Below, piece by piece: positions 24,567 to 37,500 of a stretch of 64,000 nucleotides of DNA (its first letter is position 1; every line of letters begins with the position of its first letter). The position numbers were made by a program, and so were the translations under genes. The stretch lies in assembly GCF_963678635.1 (NCBI RefSeq), contig NC_087071.1, forward strand, positions 7,269,624-7,333,623, written 5' to 3'. Below the pieces are notes generated by a model. It worked only from the letters and a program-made list of their open reading frames with translations. It did not search any database and was not told the DNA's origin. The DNA is from Symsagittifera roscoffensis (Eukaryota > Xenacoelomorpha > Acoela > Convolutidae).

Positions 24567-25300
24567 AATAAAACTACATGGTCTGAAAGACAAAAACCGT
24601 TCAGCAATGATTTTGCTTCAACAAAGCGGGCAAAACACTTAGGACTAAATCCATGATATTGGAAATGAAAACTACATTTATGAAACTCCTTGATTAATTA
24701 TCAAATACAAAAGTAAAGACAATTCATTTAAACAGGGATAAACTAACAACAATAAAGCTTTATATGGTTATAGACACTGGAGACTATGTTTTACACCCAA
24801 ATTCCCATCTGATTATCCTTCCTTCATCTGTGTGAAAAAAGCCAGAGCCAACCTTCGGTTCTGTTTTTTTTACAATTCTTGGTTCTGAATCAATTACAAC
24901 TACGGTGCTTGTGCTAGTACTTCTAATCTACTCAAATTAAGCGCAAATTTTTCCAAGTCACAGCCAAATGACTTTTATTTCCAGCTGTTAGGAAGCACAC
25001 CACTGGCTCTAACTTAACATTTTTGAAACAGAAATTTGAGGTATTGCTTTTCTTTTTTATGTACCCCAGAATTCGCTGAGTTTAAATTTTCAATGACTCA
25101 AAATTCAAGAAAGATGAAAAAGCCTACTCACTGCAAATGTTTATAAAAGATTTGCTAAAAAACAGAATATTTTTCATATTGAAGTAAGACTGTGGTTATC
25201 GAATTAAAATGTGTGGTTAGAAACTATTTACAAAGTTAAAACATACAGTCTTGAGTTGACTTTTCGTATTTTCCGTAAAAACCAGAATGTAGAAAAAAAA

Positions 25301-25368
25301 CTCGCTCTGCATGGGGCGAACATGGTATCAAACTCAGTATAGCTCTCATAACGTTTGCCAGCTCGCGG
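25301..25368 (-). repeat. tRNA-like segment at left end of copy B
   Basis: Counterpart of 18,630-18,697, with the same A-box-like, B-box-like and T-run order. Confidence 0.4.
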
Positions 25369-26229
25369 AATTTAAAATTTTCCTTTCAATTTGATTTAGA
25401 TTTGATTCTGTTTTGTTTAAATTAAAATCTCTCAGTAAAATTGAGTGGGCCGATATTTTGACATTCAATTAAATTAAAATTAAAAGGAATTCAAATTAAT
25501 TTAAATTGTTTTTTTTTTCAATGACTATCCTTGCATTGAGCACAAAACGGAATGTCCTGAATTTTAATTTATCAAGAACTTTTATCAATTATTTGTGTTT
25601 ACATCCAATACGAGGTACATCCAAACTTGATTCGACAGTTATTATACATATAGAGGCTATATAACACCTACTGTTATTTAGGAAGAATTTTTTCAAGAAA
25701 AAATCAATGGAAAAACTATCAAATACATTGGAAAAGGATGTTTATAAAAGAAAAATGAAGCTATTTAGAACGTAAAAGACAATTCAATATAGCGGAAACC
25801 ATTCATAAAGCTCAGTCTGTTTTTTCAGCATCATCAAAAAAATCAGCACACACGTACTAAAAAAGTCATTTAGATGTCGTTGAGTTTTTATAAAAAAAAT
25901 TATAGTATATAAAAATAACAGAATGGTCCAATTATGCTTATCTTTCCAACAAACATTCAAAATAAAACTAAAGACAACAATCCGCAGAAAAAAAACAAGC
26001 ATGTTCCGACGAAATTCATTAAAAACTAACGTGTAACGCACCTCCGGTACTCATAACAAACCAAAAATATTGGAAATTAGATCTGCATTCTTTGAGTGTA
26101 TTCTCACAGCACCCAAAAACAGGGTTCGTAACTACAAGTTTTTTTTTTCAAGTTTTTTATACAAAATTTGAAGAACCATAAAATTTTGAGAAGTTTTATA
26201 TAGGTTCTTCGAAAAATTTAAAATAAACT

Positions 26230-27290
26230 AAAACGTCTCATCTTTGAAACTAAAAACAATTGAGCAGTCGCATTTGGACGCAAGATATGCAACTACTGAA
26301 TTTACCCTTATCGTACCCAACTACAACGTTGGGAAATTCAAAATTTGAGAAACTTCACCTTAAGTTTTCTGAAAAAGCTTATGCAGTCTTACAATAATTG
26401 AGCAGTCTTACTTTATGGCAATATTCGCAATCTTTGAAAGTACTCTGACAGCACACAAGTACAGGCTTGGGAATTTCACTTTAATGAATTATTTTGTAAT
26501 TACAGTTTTCTGAAAATTTCCAATTAAATCACAAAAAACTTTTAAGCTAAAACAATAAGGGCATTTTTATTTTGAGGCCAAATTTCTAACCCCTGAGAAC
26601 ACTGACAGCCCCCAGCCACAAATTAGGAATTTCAAACTTTGAAAAAAAATTAATATTTCAAGAAAATTTTTTGAAAAAAATCACAAAAAAACGTCTTATC
26701 TGGAAAAATGCAAGGTTTTGAGCAGTCACATTAAGAGGCCCAATTCTCAGCTCCTGAGAGTACCCTGACAAAGCCTCAACACAGAGATGGAAATATCACA
26801 TTTTGTGAATTTTTTTATATCCTAAGAATCCAAAAAAAAACAAAACAACTCCTAAAAAATCCTTAGAAAACATCATATCTCGAAAACTGCAAGGATTTGA
26901 GCAGACATAATCAGAGGCAAGATTCTCAACCTCTGAGAGTACCCTCACAATATCCAAGAACAAGATTGAGATCTTCCAAATTTTTGGAATTTGTTAAAAC
27001 CAAAGTTTTTGAAAAAAACTTTTGAAAAATCATAAAGAAAACCTCATATCTTGAAAACTACAAGGATTTGAGAAGTGAGATTTGGAGGCAAGATTTGCAA
27101 CACCTGAGAGTATCCTGACAGCATCCCATTGCAGTGTCAAAATTTCAAAAACTTAAACATTTTTTAAATTATATTTTCTAGAAATTTTTGAAAAGTATCG
27201 AAAATCGCCGATTTCGTTAACTAAAATGATTTGGTTATTCATATATGGAGGCCAGAATCTCAAAACTAGAGAAAACTCTGACAGCAACCT
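26230..27290. repeat. Degenerate ~170-bp tandem array in copy B
   Basis: Collinear counterpart of the array at 19,560-20,620. Confidence 0.8.
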
Positions 27291-27731
27291 TCCATTGTGT
27301 TGCCAATTTCAATATGATGAGACAAACACTGAATTTAAACTGGAAAATCGAAAAAAAAACCTTAACCATTGCAATATATGATATAAAATAAGTCTCAATT
27401 GAAATCAGCTTAGTACAACTGATTAACAAATATATTACAAATTGCAGTTTCTCATGGAAAATCAATTATAATCCGAAATTTCATTCCGGTCAAAAGGTTT
27501 GTAGCAAAATCAGTGATTCATATGCCAAGTTATAGAATCGTACTAATAGCGCATATATTCCGAGACCTCTCAGATTTGTCCCAATAAACATGATTGGCCA
27601 ATACATTTACAAATTGTAGTTTCTCAAGAACCTGTCAGAGAAATGCCGCTTATTTTTTTCTTTGATCAGATACTTGTCGACTGGGTTTCGCGCTCTCAAT
27701 TTTGCTTCGCTATACTCTGATCGAGATGGAA

Positions 27732-28384
27732 TTATACTTGAAAGAATATGGTTGTCATCTCTCGATATAATTCGGTAAAGTTTTCGTCCTCTTTCCTTAC
27801 TAAGTCGTTGATTGAGACAAACCCTTGAACAACGCCTGCATCAACAGCCCTCCTCTGGACTCGGCTTTTATCTTGTCGAGCAAATATTGGGGTGCGCCCC
27901 CCCCCCCCCCCCATACTTGAATACCATACAATAGGATGGGCATAACAAGCTGATTGTAGAGATGATTGAGTTCAATTTTGGTGTATACAGGGTTTTTCAG
28001 TTTAACAAGCAGAAACAGCTGTGATGAGGCTTTTTTGGTTGCCTTTGTTATTTGAGGTTCAAAAGAGAGTTTATCGGTGAACGTGATGCCTAGAATTTTA
28101 AGTTTGTCGGTGATCTCAATGTCATGAACAGATTGAAAAGTAACTGAGTGAGATAATTTGATCTGAACTTCTTTGGATTTCTCGTTGTTCAAGATAAGAT
28201 AATTGGATTCACACCATTCCATGATGTGACCGATGGCTTGATTTACCGAGTCAACTTCATGTTTACTACCGTTGCAGGGGGTGTTGTCATCTGCAAACTT
28301 TGCCGCCAGGGTTCGAGTAACTTGACAGTCGCCATTAGAAAGATTGAAACACGGGGGAACCATCACAAACCCCTGCGGTACTCA
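27732..28384 (-). pseudogene. LINE reverse transcriptase tail, copy 3
   Basis: Copy B counterpart of the 22.4-23.1-kb fragment, with the same FADD motif, the same TGA before VPQG and the same C tract. The tract is one base different in length, so another frame (GAPQYLLDKI) is continuous across it. This shows the homopolymer is drifting and none of the copies is under coding selection. Confidence 0.85.
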
Positions 28385-29061
28385 ACTATTGGTACATATA
28401 GCTTGAAAAAGAACAAAATTCTTTCGTTAAACAGGCAAAATTATTATGCTTACTCATGGGAGATAGCTGTCACTCGCATTTAAACATAGTATAGATAGAC
28501 AGATTATTGAAAAAAAAACTAATTCTTCGTTTCTTCAAATAAAAATCAATTTTAGTGCTTGGCGTGATTTGAGAACTATACGATTGCGAAAAAAATCAGT
28601 GAATTAAGCATGATCAACCAAAATGAAAAAATGAATAACAAAGTATGAAAACTTAAAAAACATTTTTTTTTTCTAATTTTTTGCACAAAATTTTATTATC
28701 TAAATAAGTTTCTTGAAAAGAAAATAAGTTTCTTTAAAGATGGTTATTTGTGGCACTTGGCTTTGCAAGGGTGGGAACGAAAACATTTTTTTTTAAATGC
28801 TTCGCCACATTGCAATTGTATTGAAAAATAAATAGTTTGATAAATTTTAAGGCTTGCATTTTAAAAATATAAGTTTTGCGCCATAAAGTTGTAATTGTTG
28901 AACTTAAACTGGGTAGCTACAACAGATTAAATAAAGAGAACCGAATTACTTTAGCGCAAAACGTTCCAATAAAAGGAAATGAGATTATCCCACCTCAGAA
29001 TTTTTTTGGAAAAATGAGAAAAATTAAGTTCAGGCTGAAAGTATTTTACCCGTGAATATTT

Positions 29062-29277
29062 ATGGAAAGCAAAAAACTTCAACAAACTAAGCTGAATTTT
29101 TTTAACTTATTGCTGAAAAACGGTGGAAAAAAAAGAAAAAAAACGTCACATGAAATTTGGAAAAGTGTCAATGAACAAGGAAAACCGAGAAACAGATTTT
29201 TATGCATTATTTGTGTTTATTCCGAAAGACCACCTTGCGAAGAAGCTTGTTCGTTTTCAAGAATGACTTACGATTGA
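29062..29277 (+). other. 71-codon ORF of unknown function in copy B
   Basis: Same translated sequence as the ORF at 23,745-23,960. Probably an open frame by chance. Confidence 0.2.
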
Positions 29278-29806
29278 TAATCTAAGATTTGGAGAAAATG
29301 GGTCAAACTGTATTTTTTATTCCGCTTGAAAATTTAAATTTAATCCCACTTTTGAAACTTAGGTTATTCGTTATTTTTTGAGCGATTTGCACTGTTTTTT
29401 TCATGTTTTCAATTTTATATATCTGAGAGCGTGATTCCTATCATTAAATACAACTGAGCCGAACTTGAATTAAAAGCCAATCGTACCTGAATTTATTGAC
29501 ACTAAAACTGCATCAAGGGACTTGTTCAGTAGATAACCCATGCTTTTCCGGAATATTTGCTGTTAATTATAGTATTCTTGTAACTTTTCTGAAACTTGCT
29601 GAGGTTGTTAATTTTTTCTCACCTAATTTTGCTTAATTTCCTAATTTCATTCAAATCAATGCTATTTTCCGCTTTTTACCAAAACCAGCAAAAAGCCTTA
29701 TAATACTGAATTTACACAAGTTTGATAAGTGTCTACGACGTCCACTGACACTAAAAACACAGAAAACACGGCAGCCTATTAATAAAAAGCTTTATAAAAA
29801 CAAGCT

Positions 29807-29883
29807 GAGCCTGGGATTCGAAACATGAGCATCCAAGCCACAAGTCGCAGGCATTACAAAATTAGCAAACTGTTATGCTGTCT
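29807..29883 (-). repeat. tRNA-like segment near right end of copy B
   Basis: Counterpart of 24,490-24,566, with one substitution in the T-arm. Confidence 0.4.
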
Positions 29884-30550
29884 AATAAAAAAAAACTACA
29901 TAATAAAACTATCCTAATAAAAGCGAATAAAACATTTATTACTAAATCTCTGATATTGGAAATGAAAACAATACATTTATGAAACTCCTTAATTAATTAT
30001 CAAATACAAAAGTAATGACAATTCATTTAAAAAGGGATAAACTAACAACAGTAAAGCTTCATATGGTTATAGACACTGGAGACTATGTTTTACACCCAAA
30101 TTCCCATCTGATTATCCTTCCTTCATCTGTGTGAAAAAAGCCAGAGCCAACCTTCGGTTCTGTTTTTTTTTACAATTCTTGGTTCTGAATCAATTAAAAC
30201 AACGGTGCTTGCGCTAGTGCTTCTAATCTACTCAAATAAAGCGCAAACTTTTTCAAGTCACAGTCAAATGACTTTTATTTCCAGCTGTTAGGAAGCACAC
30301 CACTGGCTCCAACTTAACAACTTTGAAACAGAAATTTGAGGTATTGCTTTTCTTTTTTCTGTACCCCAGAATACGCTGAGTTTAAATTTTCAGTGACACA
30401 AAATTCAAGTAAGATGAAAAAGCCTACTCACTGCAAATGTTTATAAAAGATTTGCTAAAAAACAGAATATTGTTCATATTGAAGTAAGACTGTGGTTATC
30501 GAATTAAAATGTGTGGGTTAGAAACTATTTACAAAGTTAAAACATACAGT

Positions 30551-31471
30551 TCAGGATGACAGTTATCTCACGTTTAATATTTGGATATAATCGAGAACAA
30601 TAAAAAAACTTTTCGGTACTCAAAATAAAATACAATGCTGATTTCAATTATCTGGACAAAACGGTTTAAAATTAAAACTTAAAAAGCGTTTATCTCAAAT
30701 TGAGTTGACTTTGGTTTAAAAAAAATGATGAGACAAAACTTGCTTACAGCTTAAGTAGAATTAATACGGTGCAATTTCTTTTGCGAAATTCAGGCAAAAA
30801 AATTTTACCCCAAAAGTGGATCAACTTAGGCTTTTGTAGTCAATCAAAAATTACAGCAAAACTACTAGCTACCAGGTCGATCACTGGCTTAATTGTATCA
30901 AAATTAGTCTCTTACGCAGCCCAACAAACTTAAAAAGGGTTATAATCTTCAAAACCTTGTATAAATTAATTTTTTTTGTTTGATAGACAAAAAAGAGCAT
31001 TTTATCATATAAAACCACAATTTATATTTGAAACCATTTTTAAAACAATTTTCGCAATTTTTTGGAGATTATACCCTTCCTAAAGTTTCAAAATATTAAT
31101 TCTTCTTAAATTCTGAGCAAGTTTGGTCTTCGTCTTTTTTTGCCTTAAGTCAACCTAATTTGAGAAAAATTAGTTTTTAATTTATTGTGTAAATCGTTTT
31201 GTCTGGAAATTTAAATCAGCACTAAACCCTAATTGCAAGCAATCCATATTTATTTATTTTTCTCAGGTCATTTTCACGTAAGCATAAATATTTGATAACC
31301 GAAAACTTTTTCAGGGGTTCTATAAAAAGGCAGTTGAATTGACCCTCGGCTAAAAATAACAAAAAAATCAATTTGAAGCATAAAACCCAAATGAAACCTT
31401 CAACCGTAATGTTTTCAGTTTATTTCAGCAACATCGAAACTCTGTTCAGAAGTTTGATTTTGATTCACGCT
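30551..31471. other. Intergenic, no gene recognised
   Basis: AT-rich sequence between the 5.3-kb repeat and the 3' end of CPT1. No conserved exon on either strand. Confidence 0.6.
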
Positions 31472-31477
31472 TTTATT
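31472..31477 (-). promoter_or_regulatory. Polyadenylation signal of CPT1
   Basis: AATAAA on the minus strand, about 40 nt downstream of the CPT1 stop codon (31,519-31,517). Position and spacing fit a polyA signal. Confidence 0.6.
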
Positions 31478-31516
31478 TTAGTTTACTTCCCGTGTGTTTA
31501 TGGACGCCGTTTTTCA

Positions 31517-34500
31517 TCAATCGAATAGTTCCTTCATGTCTATTAACGCTTTCTGAATATTGTCTCTAAACCGCACACTGTCCGTTTTAGCCGAACTGAA
31601 TTTACTCGAAATATGGAAAAACATTGCTTTTTCGCCGGCTATTATGTACGATATCCCGTAGCCATCGCTATCAACTGTATTGAACCCTCCGCCACAGTGT
31701 AATTGCCTCCAGTCAACTGAGTGTTGCAACATCTGATAGACAGCTGTCTGACTAGTGGACAGTCGCCACTTCTCCGAAATGACTTCTTCCAAGAATTCAC
31801 AGTTGACCTGACGAAATATAAACAAAACGCTTGTCATTGGAATGACATCAATATCGATCACAACTATTAACAAGAAATTAAACACACATCAGAACTTAAA
31901 TCAAAACAGTTTCCCCCTCATTAATTTCGAACCGAATAACGGCATTAAAATTATTCTATAACACGGGCAGCAGGTAACGCACATGCTTAGCCCTTGAATG
32001 AGTACTTTATAGCATTATAGGGGTAGTAATTAGTTACTAGGTACCATAGGGGGGGGGGGAGGATAGTTAAAGAGATCCTTAATTTGCCTGGCAATATTTG
32101 AGCTGAATTTGCAGTTTATAGACAATATTTTCATGCAAAAGAAGCCAAAATACTCTTGGTGATTTGGTTTTATTTTTCATGTAAAAAAAGAAAAGCTCAA
32201 TACAATCATTCACACGAATACCAGACTAATCACGCTTCAAAGCCAGTCTGATGCGTGAACAGACTTAAAAAAGCCGATGTATGTCCTTTACACCGACTAA
32301 ACATTTAAGCAATCACAATGCTACAGAGGTCATAGTAAAATCACGTATATCATCATTATTTCTGCATGCAATTAAAATAAAAAACGTTAATTGTATTTTT
32401 TCCTTTATGAACTATTGATTTATCAAAACCAGCCAAAAAAATCTAGAATCGGCAAGATAAAGTAAAGGAATTCAAAGTAATTCTGTCTGACATAATTAAT
32501 TTAAAAAAATATCCCATGATTTTAGCGAGCAAAAATCATTTTCAAGGCAACTCATACCAAAAAAAAATAGAAAAATCATTTTTAAGGGGATCGGTATCCC
32601 ATTTTCTATTTTTTTACAATTCTTCAATTACATCAAAAAAATTACTCTGCAATTTAAACGCATTCAACATACCTTCATGTATCTAGCCAGAACATAAAGG
32701 CAAAACAGGTGCCTATCAATGCCACTACCCGACATACAATCCTTGTACAATTCCTGGTGAGTTTTCACACTTGTCTGCAACAATTTCTTCAACTCGTCTT
32801 TGCTTTTTGTTCTCGGATTTTCACACATTGCACGTACGAAATCACACGACTCAACCGTACACGAACGAACTGTTTCCGTTCTACCTTCTCGGTAAAGCCG
32901 AGTCATGGAAGCCTCGTAAGTCAAATGAAACTGCCCGACGTCTCGGAAGTAAGCCAATTGAAAGGCTAGTTGTATAAATCCATCGGGACTACATTTAGCT
33001 TTCTTCATAAATCCTTTCCCGAAATCTTTGAAGTATAAGAGTCGCAGGTCCACGTCTTTGCACGCACTGGTGTTTTCCCGGTAGCTGTGGTCTATGAATG
33101 TTTTGAGAGGAGGTGTGAAGTCCCAGTTGAGTCGAAGGGGGTTCGGGAGGTTCAGATTCGAATCGCCCATTGTGTGACCATCTGAAACAAACCCGAAGAG
33201 TGAACCGAGTATTAGACCTAGGAAATTATCTTGTCAATGAAACTGAATTTTCGAGCTCGCCTAAACACTATATAGAGCCATTTTTGATTTTTTAAAAAGC
33301 AAAAGCAACATTTGTAGGCATTTTTTTGGATTTTTTTGACCAAAAACTTGCTCTTTTCACGGCGCGCGCTCTTCTCTCAACAAAGTAAAAATTAGAGCCT
33401 TAAAAATATTCAGGTTGTCGTCCAAATATTGATGTCGCAAAATAGTACCAAAGAGGCGACCCTTTGAGTGGTAAAGAGGTGTAATTCCTGAGGGTCGTAC
33501 CCCCCCCCCCCCCCCCACCATCCCTCTATTAATACATCCCTGTATATTACCTGGTACTTCAGTAATTCTTAGTAACAGAAACTGAACCTATACCCCATAG
33601 TAACTCTAAATGATCAAGTTTATGTTCATATCATATTTTTGAGTTTATCCGATTTTATCAGAAATTAATCAGAGGACTAATGGCAAAATCTGAAAAAATT
33701 TCAATTACAGGCTCCGCGAGTGTATTTACTATATCATATATTTTAGAGTATTACTAAGTTAAGTTACAACATCTATTATGATTTATTATACTTATTAACT
33801 AATACCTCTCACTCACTAACCAAGAGTGTATCCGTGTGACCTCAACTCATGATAGAGTGCATACTCGAACACTTGACTGGAGACAGGTGCGTCTGCCCAG
33901 CTGTGCTCCACTGAGGCTGTCATTCTGCTGTTAGGGTGGAAACACACATTGATGCTCTTGTCAAACCAATATGTGTGGCCATCTCCATGTAGTGCCCGTT
34001 GCACTGATTCGTCAGCTGTAAAAAAAAAACACAAGTTTTTTCTATCAATTTATTGAAATAAACGAAAAATTTAATGCATTTAGAAAAAAATGTACGTCAA
34101 TTTTACATTCACAAAAATAATCGATTTAGCATTACGGTCCTCAATAAAAAATCACAAAATTGTAAATTCGAATTTTTACCTGTAGTTGTTGTTTGGTAAT
34201 TTCATATCAATGATTGACCAAAAATGCACAAACTAATATTAACCAGTGCTAAAAAAAGTTCATCCAAAGAACTCAATGTTAGATCAAATTATTTCCAGAA
34301 GTTAAAAGAAAAGAGTAAGTTCTTTCTCGAAACACTACCAAAACCCCAAAATCACTACCCTCAAATGGCCACATAAACCTATCCAATGGCCATATAACAG
34401 TGTAATTCAACTCACCCGATCCGACCTCATTTTCCTTGAATATGAAGTCCTTGCTAGAGAACACGACTACAAATGCCGCATCTTCGATCGCCTTCAAACT

Positions 34501-37500
34501 GTCCTTGTTCACGCCACTCGCGAAAAAATTCGATCTGAAAAAAAAAAGAGGGAACTTTACAATTTGAAGTTTCCAATCAAAAACCCTAATTGAAATTCTT
34601 TTAAATAAAAGGGCAGCATTAGTCTGATTCCATTGTGAAGCAGTTCGACATTTTGGGCAATTATGATAAATATGCTGGTTGCGAAATTTTTGACCTTCTT
34701 TAGATCGATCAAAATGATTTTCACAGCTCATCCGAAACAGAATAAGGACACTTTTCGTGCCAGAAACTAGGGGCCCAGCTGAAAGCTGGAGAGACCTGTT
34801 TGATTATTTTAATATTGATTATTTTAAAATTGTTTTAAAATTTCAGGTTTCTCAAGTCGATAGCGCCCTTCCTACGCAAAAAAAGTGAAAGAGAAGCTTA
34901 TGCATTCATTATGCAAATCTGGATGGGTAGTTTTTGAAGAAATCGAAAAAGGTTTGAAAAAATGGCCTAAAAACCGAAAAATTGACTATTCCTAAGTGTA
35001 TAGCTCTTCCCCTAGACAAATTAGGGACGAGCCGTTTGTGTAGGGGGTAGGGGGTTCCTACAACCTGGTCTATCGATTAAACCCTTAATCCCAAATCTGG
35101 ACGGGTAGTTTTTGAGGAAATCGGAAAGATTTGAAAAAAGGCCAAAAAAGTCAAAAAAGTGACTTTTCCTAAGTCTATAGCTCTCCCCCTAGGCAAGTTA
35201 AGGACCAGCCGCTTGTGCGGGGGAGTTTCCTACAACCTGGTCTATCGATTAAACCCTTAATTCCAAATCTGGATGGGTAGTTTTTGAGGAAATCGATAAT
35301 TTCCGAAAAAATAGGGAAAAAATCAAAAAAAGTGACTTTTCCTAAGTCTATAGCTCTTCCCCTAAGCAAATTAGGGACCAGCCGCTTGTGCATGGGAGTT
35401 TCCTACAACCTGGTCTATCGATTAAACCCTTAATACCAAATCTGGACGGGTAGTTTTTGAGGAAATCGAAAATTTCCGAAAAAATTGGCAAAAAGTGAAA
35501 AAAGTACCGAGTTGTGAAGCTTTTCTAAGACCGTAGGGGGTGGGGTAGGGTAAAAATTGCCCTAAATTTCATGCAGGCAGGTACGTGAAACGCTACTGAA
35601 TCCATTGGTACCACTTTTATGAGAATCTGACGGGTAGTTTTTTGGGAAAGCGAATTTTTCGAAAAAGCGTCTCAAAAAAAAAAAATAAATAAAAAAAAAA
35701 AACCAGATCTCATCTGGAAAAAAAACGTTTTCATAATACCTGTTTAATAAATCAAACAGGAATTAAACGCTTCTTTAGGTTTTTGCCAAAAGAAGCTTTC
35801 GACACTTGTTGGAAAATTTGGTGGAAATTGACGCCAAAAGTTACATACGTCTCGTCGCCACAAATGGATTCTTCTCCCTATATCCGATGATTATGCAGAC
35901 ATAGTAATTATCGGACCATACTTTTCAGACACAAAAACTGTTTTAAAAAAAACTGCTTTTCTTCTTGAAACTTTTCTTTTTGAAAGTACTATTATAAACA
36001 TGAGTAAACTTCGAGTTTAACTTCAAATGTGAATGAACCAATCAATATTAACATCCACTTCAAACTCTAATTTGAACGCTTTAATCAATATACACTTCGA
36101 GTTTAATGTTCAGCTTCTGATTTGAACGAATTAATCAAATACCTGGTTTCTGCCCACTGGTCTCTGTTGACGTTGGTGACAGCAGGTAGTCTGGCTTCAG
36201 TCTCATTCACAGGGTACGAAGTGGCATCCTCCATTATTCTCTTGAATTGCTTCTCAATATCACAGGGGCGAAGTAGATCGCCCATGTAGTAACACTGCAT
36301 CTTGTACCACCTAAACAGCAGAATTTCTTCTTAAGTGCTAGAAACAATATATCAAAAAAAGGAAAAATTGCAGAGATTGCATAGTTATTAAAGAGTTTGA
36401 AGCTAAAATTGAGTAAACAAATAGTCAATCGTTGTGACGAAACCACTTCAATTTTTTCAATAATGACTGTGATTGCGAAAAGAAACAGTTCCAAAATATT
36501 AAAACTGACATGCTGCCATAGAAAAATTTGTCAATAATAAGTCGATGGCCTTAGGGTCATTTCTCTGATTTGCCGAGAAATTTACTCAGAAAAAATCTTG
36601 GCGAATATGATTTACTGAACGCCTAGTGCATTGTAAAGTAATGAATCCGCCGTAATTAGTTTCGAAGACATTCATTCAGCAACATATTTCTGCTATTTAT
36701 ACCAACATTACCAGCCATTGACAGCCACTTGGGCCCTATGCTTAAAATGTTTCAGCCTATCCTTCAGCCCAGTATTCTGGGCCATCTTAATAGTTTGGAA
36801 TTTTCATATGTGATTTCCCAAAGACCAGTGTCCAAAATTGAGATTATTTGTCATTACCCCGAAAATGTTTGTTTTGTGAAAATCTTCCAAAAAAGTTTTG
36901 TTCAGTCAAAGCCTCCAAATATGAAATTGTTGTCAAATCCTCCAAACTTGCATTTTGGATCAAGATCCTCCAAAAACTTGCCTTTTTGATCAAGATCCTC
37001 TTCAAAGCGTGAATTATAGTCAAACTCCTCAAAAAAGCGGGCAAAAATCTAATTAACAATCATTTAATTTTCACTCACTTTCCCCAGCAGTTGACAGCCA
37101 CATGTGTGGTATGGTTAATGTGTCTCAATCTATCCTTGTCCTTCTGTGGTATCCTTGTAGTATTGAATGCCCTCACATACTGTGCACTACACAGAGGTCT
37201 GGTGTCTCTCATTAGCAGAGGGGGGAGAGTCTCGTGTTCGATCAAACGGCGGAATTGCAGCATGGCGTGAACTATGTTAGCAGCACGGGCTGCGGGCTTT
37301 ACCTGGAAAAAATTTACAATCAGTAAAACAATGTCCAATTAATATTTTACGAAGAGTTCGAAAGGTATTTAGAAACCTCTCGTTTCAAAACCCATCTATA
37401 GAAGTAAACAAAAAACTTCAAATTTTTCAGCGTTTCGTAGTGTAGAGACAAATATAATAATCCGTATCTGGCGGATGGATAATACGGGTATACTGTCGTC

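Larger units (their letters stand above)
18579..25249. repeat. 5.3-kb repeat unit, copy A (expanded to 6.7 kb)
   Basis: Begins CTTGAGTTGACTTTTCG and ends AAAACATACAGT. The same start and end occur in copy B, which follows immediately, so the two are head-to-tail. Copy A is longer because it contains an internal tandem duplication of ~1.37 kb (20,271-21,640 repeated at 21,641-23,006). Contents: a tRNA-like segment at the left end, a ~170-bp degenerate tandem array, two decayed LINE RT tails on the minus strand, a 71-codon ORF, and a second tRNA-like segment near the right end. It lies between TTLL12 and CPT1. Confidence 0.9.
25250..30550. repeat. 5.3-kb repeat unit, copy B
   Basis: Collinear with copy A at high identity, with scattered substitutions and small indels, but without the internal 1.37-kb duplication. 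Length 5,301 bp against 5,303 for copy A after removing its extra ~1,368 bp. No clear target-site duplication or terminal inverted repeat was found at the outer ends (18,578 and 30,551). Confidence 0.9.

Noticed and set aside
32709-32977. Two plus-strand ORFs
   Set aside because: Antisense shadows of CPT1 exon 10.
34279-34731. 150-codon minus-strand ORF as a single coding exon
   Set aside because: Only 34,534-34,416 is CPT1 exon 8; the rest is intron read through on both sides.
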